DNA of 17,675 bases, from NCBI GenBank assembly GCA_030612585.1, contig JAUWNP010000084.1:1-17675 (forward strand), written 5' to 3'. The position numbers were made by a program, and so were the translations under genes. Source of the stretch: Anaerolineae bacterium (GTDB lineage Bacteria > Chloroflexota > Anaerolineae > B4-G1). Shown piece by piece: positions 14,029 through 17,675 of the stretch; position 1 is the stretch's first letter; each line of letters begins with the position of its first letter. Below the pieces are notes generated by a model. That model ran no database searches. It had not been told where the DNA came from and saw only the letters and a list, made by a program, of their open reading frames with translations.

Positions 14029-15437
14029 AATTTGTATGCCTTTTTGGCCAGCCGATAGGCCAGGTCCAGGATCATCTCCCGAGCGTCGTCCATATCCACG
14101 ATGGCCCGCACGACCAACCCCGCGAGCCAATTGGCGCTCATACGCCGCCACAGGTCGTGCCGCGCGGAAATTGAAGGGAATGCGCGGGTGTCGTCGTTGA
14201 AACCAACGGTGTTATAGAGGCCGGTCGTCTCCATCACCTGCTGGAAATAACGCTGCATGCCGTTGACGCTGTCGTGGAACCACCAGGGCGGGCCGAGTTT
14301 CATAGCCGGATAGTGCCCGGCCAGGGGGGCCAACTCGCGGGTATAGGTGGATGCGGCCAGCGTGAAAGCGACGAAGGTCAGGCGCGGATCGTTGCCGTAC
14401 TTGTTCAGCAGTGGGCGCAGATTGTGCGTAAACTCAGCCTGGATGGGAATGTCGCACCCCATGTCCGGCCCCAACCGATCAAAGAGCAACTGGTTGTGAT
14501 TGCGATAGGAGCCGAAATGTACCTGCATCACCAACCCGTCCTCGATGCTCATCCGCGCGCTCTCCATCAACATGTGGCCGAAGAAACGCGCCGCGTCCTC
14601 TGCCGTGGCCTGGTCCTTCAGCGCCCGCTGGAAAATCCGGTTCGCTTCCTGAGGGGATATCTCGCCGGTGGTGAGCGAGGTTCCGTCGCTATCGGTCGCG
14701 GTCGTTCCCAGCGATTTGAAGAACGCCCGCCGCTCTTCCAACGCCTTGACCAGGGTCGAATACGAATTGATCTCAATGCCGGTCAGGTCGCTCAACTTGT
14801 TTATGTTCTGCCGCCAGCCCGGCCTCAGCAGATGTACCACGTCATCGGGGCGAAAGGTGGGTCGAATGTCCCCTTTCCAGCCGGAGGCCCGGATGGCCTG
14901 ATGGTGGTACAATGGGTCAGTCGCGAAGTCGGTGGTGCAGAGCACCTCGACGTTGAATCGCTCGAACAGCGCGCGCGGGCGGAATTCGGGCGCAGCCAAC
15001 TGGGCCGCCATCTGGTCGTAGATGGCCTGGGCTGTCTCCCTCGTCAGTTTTTCCTCGATGCCGAAGACCTGGTCGAACACGTAGGCCAGCCAGATGCCAG
15101 TCGGTGTGCCCCGGAAGAGGTAAAAGTTCTCGGCGAAAATCTGCCAGATCTTGCGATGATTCTGCTCCCCGGTGCCGGCGGGAACACCCAGCGATTCCAA
15201 CGGGATACCCTGCGAGTAGAGCATACGGAAGACGTAATGGTCCGGGATGATCAGCAACTCGGCGGGTGTGCCGAAGGTGGTCTCTTCGTCAACGAAGAGA
15301 CGAGGGTCCACGTGCCCGTGTGGGCTGATGATGGGCAGGTCGGCCACCGACTCGTACAGTTCCCGCGCGAAGCGCCGCTGTGCCGGGTCGGGGTCAAAGT
15401 ACCGATCCGGGGGCAGGTGCCATTTGGGATGTCTCAT
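14016..15437 (-). CDS. uxaC: uronate (glucuronate/galacturonate) isomerase
   Basis: Isomerises D-glucuronate to D-fructuronate and D-galacturonate to D-tagaturonate, the entry step for both uronates. The 473-residue length is normal for UxaC, an amidohydrolase-superfamily TIM barrel. SPHGHVDP near the N-terminus (38-45, His40 and His42) provides the HxH metal motif. CTTDFATDPLYHH (167-179), DIRPTFRPDD, GLVMQVHFGSYRNHNQ, KLGPPWWFHDSVNGM and TVGFNDDTRAF follow in the family order. ATG 15437 has only a weak GGA upstream. It is separated from iolO by a large hairpin (15463-15510) and overlaps uxaE by 11 bp. The next two steps of the route, epimerisation and reduction, are encoded downstream (uxaE and the SDR). 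Confidence 0.95.
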   Translation of the reverse strand: MRHPKWHLPPDRYFDPDPAQRRFARELYESVADLPIISPHGHVDPRLFVDEETTFGTPAELLIIPDHYVFRMLYSQGIPLESLGVPAGTGEQNHRKIWQIFAENFYLFRGTPTGIWLAYVFDQVFGIEEKLTRETAQAIYDQMAAQLAAPEFRPRALFERFNVEVLCTTDFATDPLYHHQAIRASGWKGDIRPTFRPDDVVHLLRPGWRQNINKLSDLTGIEINSYSTLVKALEERRAFFKSLGTTATDSDGTSLTTGEISPQEANRIFQRALKDQATAEDAARFFGHMLMESARMSIEDGLVMQVHFGSYRNHNQLLFDRLGPDMGCDIPIQAEFTHNLRPLLNKYGNDPRLTFVAFTLAASTYTRELAPLAGHYPAMKLGPPWWFHDSVNGMQRYFQQVMETTGLYNTVGFNDDTRAFPSISARHDLWRRMSANWLAGLVVRAIVDMDDAREMILDLAYRLAKKAYKFNEQ

Positions 15438-15462
15438 AGGTCCATTCCAGGTTACTGCTCAG

Positions 15463-15510
15463 GCCAGACCTGACAGGTTTCCGTGCCTGCAAAAACCTGT
15501 CAGGTCTGGC
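15463..15510. repeat. 18-bp-arm inverted repeat spanning the iolO stop codon
   Basis: Arms GCCAGACCTGACAGGTTT (15463-15480) and AAACCTGTCAGGTCTGGC (15493-15510) pair perfectly around a 12-base loop. On the minus strand the first arm encodes the last iolO residues (QSQT) and its TGA stop (15500-15502), so the hairpin begins within the coding region. It could attenuate transcription or protect the upstream mRNA. Confidence 0.9.
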
Positions 15511-16360
15511 TCTGCAAATAGGCGATGCTCCGCTCAGCCGCCGTATCGGCGTCTGGCAGAGGCATAAACTCGCCGGAGATGAAACCCTGGTAGCCAGTGG
15601 CCAACAGGGCCTCCATGATGGACTTGAAATCCAGGTGTCCTGCGCCGGGATACCAGCGGTTGGAATCGGCCACGTGAAAGTGAAAGATGCGGTCGCCGCA
15701 GGCGCGGACACTGTCCTCAATCACCGCATCCTCGATGTTCATGTGGAACGTGTCCAGCAACAGGCCAAAGTTGTCGGCGCCGACGCGCTCGATCAGTTCC
15801 AGTCCCTGGGCCACGTTGTTGACCAGCGTGGTCTCATACCGGTTGATGGGCTCCAGTGCCAGCCGTACACCGTGAGGCTGTGCCGCCGTGCAACACTGCC
15901 GCAATGCGTCCACCAGCCAGTCCATCGCCTGGGTCTGATCCACACCCGGCTTGACGATGCCGCGTAGTAAGCCGATGATGATGACGGTTCGACCAGGCCT
16001 GTCCTGAGCGGAGCCGAAGGGCTCACCGCAGGCAGCCCCCATCCGCGCGGCAAAGGGGATGTGAGATTGAGTCCGCTCGACGGCGGCAGCGCGGACGGCC
16101 GGGTTGGGATCGGTGAAAGAGAGTCCCTCCTCTCCCCATGCCTGCCCCGTGCCGATAGCCGGCACGACCAACCCGTGAGCCGACACGATACGCTCCAGTT
16201 CGTCGCCGTCCACCAGTTTGGGATCGCGGATGGCGAGTTCGACGCCGTCGTAGCCCATGCTGGCGATCTTGGCGACGTTGGCTTCGAAATCACCTTTGAA
16301 GGCCACCGCTTCGAATTGGGCGGCCTGAGTGGAAAGAACAATGCTGAGTTTCATTGGCAT
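15500..16360 (-). CDS. iolO: 5-keto-L-gluconate epimerase-like sugar epimerase IolO
   Basis: Predicted to epimerise 5-keto-L-gluconate to D-tagaturonate, the last unique step of the Thermotoga-type inositol pathway. The 286-residue xylose-isomerase-like TIM barrel matches my recollection of T. maritima IolO along its length: AFKGD, GYDGVELAIRDP, VPAIGTGQA, VIIIGLLRG, LALEPINRYET, LLDTFHMNIE, FHVADSNRWYPGAGHLDF. Glu170, Asp203, His229 and Glu264 fit the metal-site pattern of the superfamily. Residues about 111-125 (CGEPFGSAQDRPGRT) interrupt the conserved MGA-VIIIG junction and derive largely from a dispersed repeat. ATG 16360 and ATG 16354 (MKLSIVLS) are both possible starts; neither has a Shine-Dalgarno, and the second matches the family. 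The product would feed UxaE directly. Tagatose-3-epimerase-like activity is the alternative. Confidence 0.85.
   Translation of the reverse strand: MPMKLSIVLSTQAAQFEAVAFKGDFEANVAKIASMGYDGVELAIRDPKLVDGDELERIVSAHGLVVPAIGTGQAWGEEGLSFTDPNPAVRAAAVERTQSHIPFAARMGAACGEPFGSAQDRPGRTVIIIGLLRGIVKPGVDQTQAMDWLVDALRQCCTAAQPHGVRLALEPINRYETTLVNNVAQGLELIERVGADNFGLLLDTFHMNIEDAVIEDSVRACGDRIFHFHVADSNRWYPGAGHLDFKSIMEALLATGYQGFISGEFMPLPDADTAAERSIAYLQSQT
15996..16022. repeat. dispersed repeat (GGCCTG/GCCGAAGGG family) inside iolO
   Basis: GGCCTGTCCTGAGC followed by GGAGCCGAAGGGC; related to 11387-11412. On the minus strand it encodes iolO residues 113-122 (EPFGSAQDRP), read in a different frame from the kinase copy. 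Confidence 0.82.
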
Positions 16361-16370
16361 TCGGTTGTTT

Positions 16371-16394
16371 GAGTAGATGAATAGATGAGTAAAC
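16371..16394. repeat. 8-bp tandem repeat upstream of iolO
   Basis: Plus strand GAGTAGAT-GAATAGAT-GAGTAAAC, three imperfect 8-bp units in the iolO leader. No Shine-Dalgarno is visible between it and the start codon. Confidence 0.6.
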
Positions 16395-16399
16395 GGGCC

Positions 16400-16433
16400 A
16401 GAAACCGGGTTTTTTCCGAAAAACCCGGTTTCT
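16400..16433. repeat. 34-bp palindromic repeat, copy 3 (between iolM and iolO)
   Basis: Identical to the copy at 4625-4658 (15-base arms, TCCG loop). It lies 11 bases after the iolM stop in the direction of transcription and may form an intercistronic hairpin. Confidence 0.9.
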
Positions 16434-16444
16434 GTGACCTAACT

Positions 16445-17638
16445 TTACATCCGGCAAGTAATCTTACATTCCTTCCGGTTCGTCTGTAACTCGATGATGT
16501 TTTCGGGCACCTCTTCCAGGGTGATCTTCTTAGTGCTCATGCGGGTCATATCCATGCCGCTGGCCATGCACTCAAGCACTCTGGGGAACGTGCCGTGCCC
16601 GGAGTGGCCTTGTGAGCCGACGATGCGCGCCCGCCGCACCTGCAGTACCTCGCCGGTGACCGGCATCTTGGCCTCTGCCCGGGCCGTCACGACGATGGTG
16701 CTGTTCAGCGTGCGGCCTTCCCAGATCACGCGCTCGATGTCCGGGTAAACGATCTCCGGCAATCCGGTCGCCTCCATGAAGAGATCGGCCCCCATGCCAG
16801 CGGTGAGTTCCAGCACCCGGTCAGCAAAGTTTTCCTCGATAGGGTTGATGGCGTAGTCAGCGCCCATTGCCAGTGCCAACCTGGCACGATCTTCCTGCGG
16901 CTCAGAGATGATCACCTTCGAAGCCCCCGCCTTCTTGAGCACCGCGCAGGCAGCGACCCCAATCGGCCCACCGCCCAGGATGACGACCCGATCGCCTGGA
17001 CGGATACCACCGCCCCGCTCGATCACGGCGTTATAGGCCACGCTGGTGGGTTCCGTCAGGCTGCCGGCCAGGAAGATGTCGTCGCCCTCATAAGCGTCGG
17101 CCAATGACTCCAGGCTCCACAGAGTCCTGGCGGGGACGGCGATATAGTTGGCAAACGCACCATTGACGTTAAACCCGATTTCGTCCAGGTTCTCGCAGTG
17201 GTTGGGATAACCATCGGCGCACGGTTTACAATATCCACACCACAACATCTCTTCTGTGGTGACCCGTTCGCCTCCCTGGAAGGGCTTGTTGGTGCGCTTA
17301 TCCCGAGCATCCTTGCCGGCTTCCACAACGACCCCGGAGAGTTCGTGCCCCAGGATGCAGGGGAACCCCGTCAGCCCCGGATAATAGATGTACCCGTCGT
17401 CGTCGGCCTGGGCCATGTGCACGTCTGAGCCGCATATACCACACGCCTTGACCTCCAACAGCACCTCATCCGGCCCGGGGGTGGGGATGTCGTACTCCCT
17501 GATCTCGAGCCTGGGATTGCGGTATACCAGGCTGCCCAGATACGTCTGGCGACCGTCAATGTCTTTTGAACCCAGTTTGAAGTCGGGCTTGGGGTCCCAA
17601 TCTGCAACCAGGGTCACACCTTTCATTTTGCCTTTCAC
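16445..17638 (-). CDS. iolM: zinc-dependent dehydrogenase, IolM-like (scyllo-inosose dehydrogenase)
   Basis: Medium-chain zinc alcohol dehydrogenase of 397 residues. ACGICGSD (Cys66), GHE (His98, Glu99) and TEP (Glu197) give the catalytic zinc site; Cys134, Cys137, Cys140 and Cys148 give the structural zinc; LGGGPIG (221-227) binds NAD(P). The N-terminal WDPKPDFKLGSKDIDGRQT, GYIYYPGLTGFP, EEMLWCGYCKPCADGYPNHCEN, GFNVNGAFA and SQGHSGHGTFPRVLECMASGMDMT match my memory of T. maritima IolM, which oxidises scyllo-inosose to a diketo-inositol. GTG 17638 has GGAGG (17646-17650) seven bases upstream; ATG 17626 aligns better with the family N-terminus but lies too far from that site. It is the first gene of the cluster visible here. 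The partner inositol dehydrogenase and hydrolase (IolG, IolN) are not in the window. A threonine- or sorbitol-type substrate cannot be excluded. Confidence 0.86.
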   Translation of the reverse strand: MKGKMKGVTLVADWDPKPDFKLGSKDIDGRQTYLGSLVYRNPRLEIREYDIPTPGPDEVLLEVKACGICGSDVHMAQADDDGYIYYPGLTGFPCILGHELSGVVVEAGKDARDKRTNKPFQGGERVTTEEMLWCGYCKPCADGYPNHCENLDEIGFNVNGAFANYIAVPARTLWSLESLADAYEGDDIFLAGSLTEPTSVAYNAVIERGGGIRPGDRVVILGGGPIGVAACAVLKKAGASKVIISEPQEDRARLALAMGADYAINPIEENFADRVLELTAGMGADLFMEATGLPEIVYPDIERVIWEGRTLNSTIVVTARAEAKMPVTGEVLQVRRARIVGSQGHSGHGTFPRVLECMASGMDMTRMSTKKITLEEVPENIIELQTNRKECKITCRM

Positions 17639-17675
17639 TGTATTTCCTCCTTCATTATAAACTTTTCAAGAAACC
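17639..17675 (-). promoter_or_regulatory. iolM leader with strong ribosome binding site, possible -10
   Basis: GGAGG at 17646-17650 sets the GTG start at 17638. TATAAT lies at 17654-17659 on the minus strand, but transcription from it would begin within the ribosome binding site and its -35 would lie outside the window, so the promoter reading is uncertain. Confidence 0.35.

Overview
The window looks like a piece of a bacterial chromosome of moderately high GC. The lineage suggests Chloroflexota (Anaerolineae/Caldilineae-like). That placement is an inference from memory, based on intergenic palindromes (a 34-bp hairpin AGAAACCGGG...CCCGGTTTCT, an 18-bp-arm hairpin reading GCCAGACCTGACAGG, a CTGAGC/GCCGAAGGG repeat) and on many 7-8 bp tandem repeats at gene junctions. 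Almost every gene lies on the minus strand, so transcription runs from high to low coordinates. A two-gene plus-strand unit (8872-9685) splits the window.

Right half (17638 down to 9672): a tightly packed catabolic cluster. In transcription order it encodes an IolM-like zinc dehydrogenase, an IolO-like 5-keto-L-gluconate epimerase, uronate isomerase UxaC, tagaturonate epimerase UxaE, a GalU-type UTP-sugar-1-phosphate uridylyltransferase, a GHMP kinase that resembles plant glucuronokinase, and an SDR that resembles fructuronate reductase. Stop/start overlaps join uxaC-uxaE (11 bp), galU-kinase (11 bp) and kinase-SDR (1 bp). Together they would carry inositol-derived 5-keto-L-gluconate, galacturonate and glucuronate through tagaturonate and fructuronate to D-mannonate, with a side branch activating a uronic acid to a nucleotide sugar.

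Middle (8872-9685, plus strand): a 125-aa protein of unknown function overlaps a C39-like cysteine-peptidase-fold protein. Their promoter shares a palindromic -10 element with the divergent HAD gene.

Left-centre (8781 down to 3314): a HAD hydrolase, an orphan Phd/YefM-type antitoxin, a LarA-superfamily (nickel-pincer) racemase/epimerase with its active site intact, 6-phosphogluconate dehydrogenase and PPi-type phosphofructokinase. If the LarA homologue is a D-gluconate/D-mannonate 2-epimerase, the two halves of the window would form one route: uronates/inositol -> mannonate -> gluconate -> 6-phosphogluconate -> ribulose-5-phosphate. This is the most interesting hypothesis here.

Left end (3101 down to 1): a small zincin metallopeptidase behind an extended -10 promoter with almost no leader, an AAA+ ATPase with an N-terminal winged-helix-like region, a glycerophosphodiester phosphodiesterase, a 3' remnant of serine hydroxymethyltransferase, and about 250 bp of AT-richer DNA with no credible gene.

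A second theme is repeats inside genes. Palindromic or low-complexity repeats are translated in frame in IolO, the kinase, UxaE (twice) and the LarA homologue, and one family is read in two different frames. No tRNA, rRNA, insertion sequence, integrase or confirmed CRISPR array was seen.
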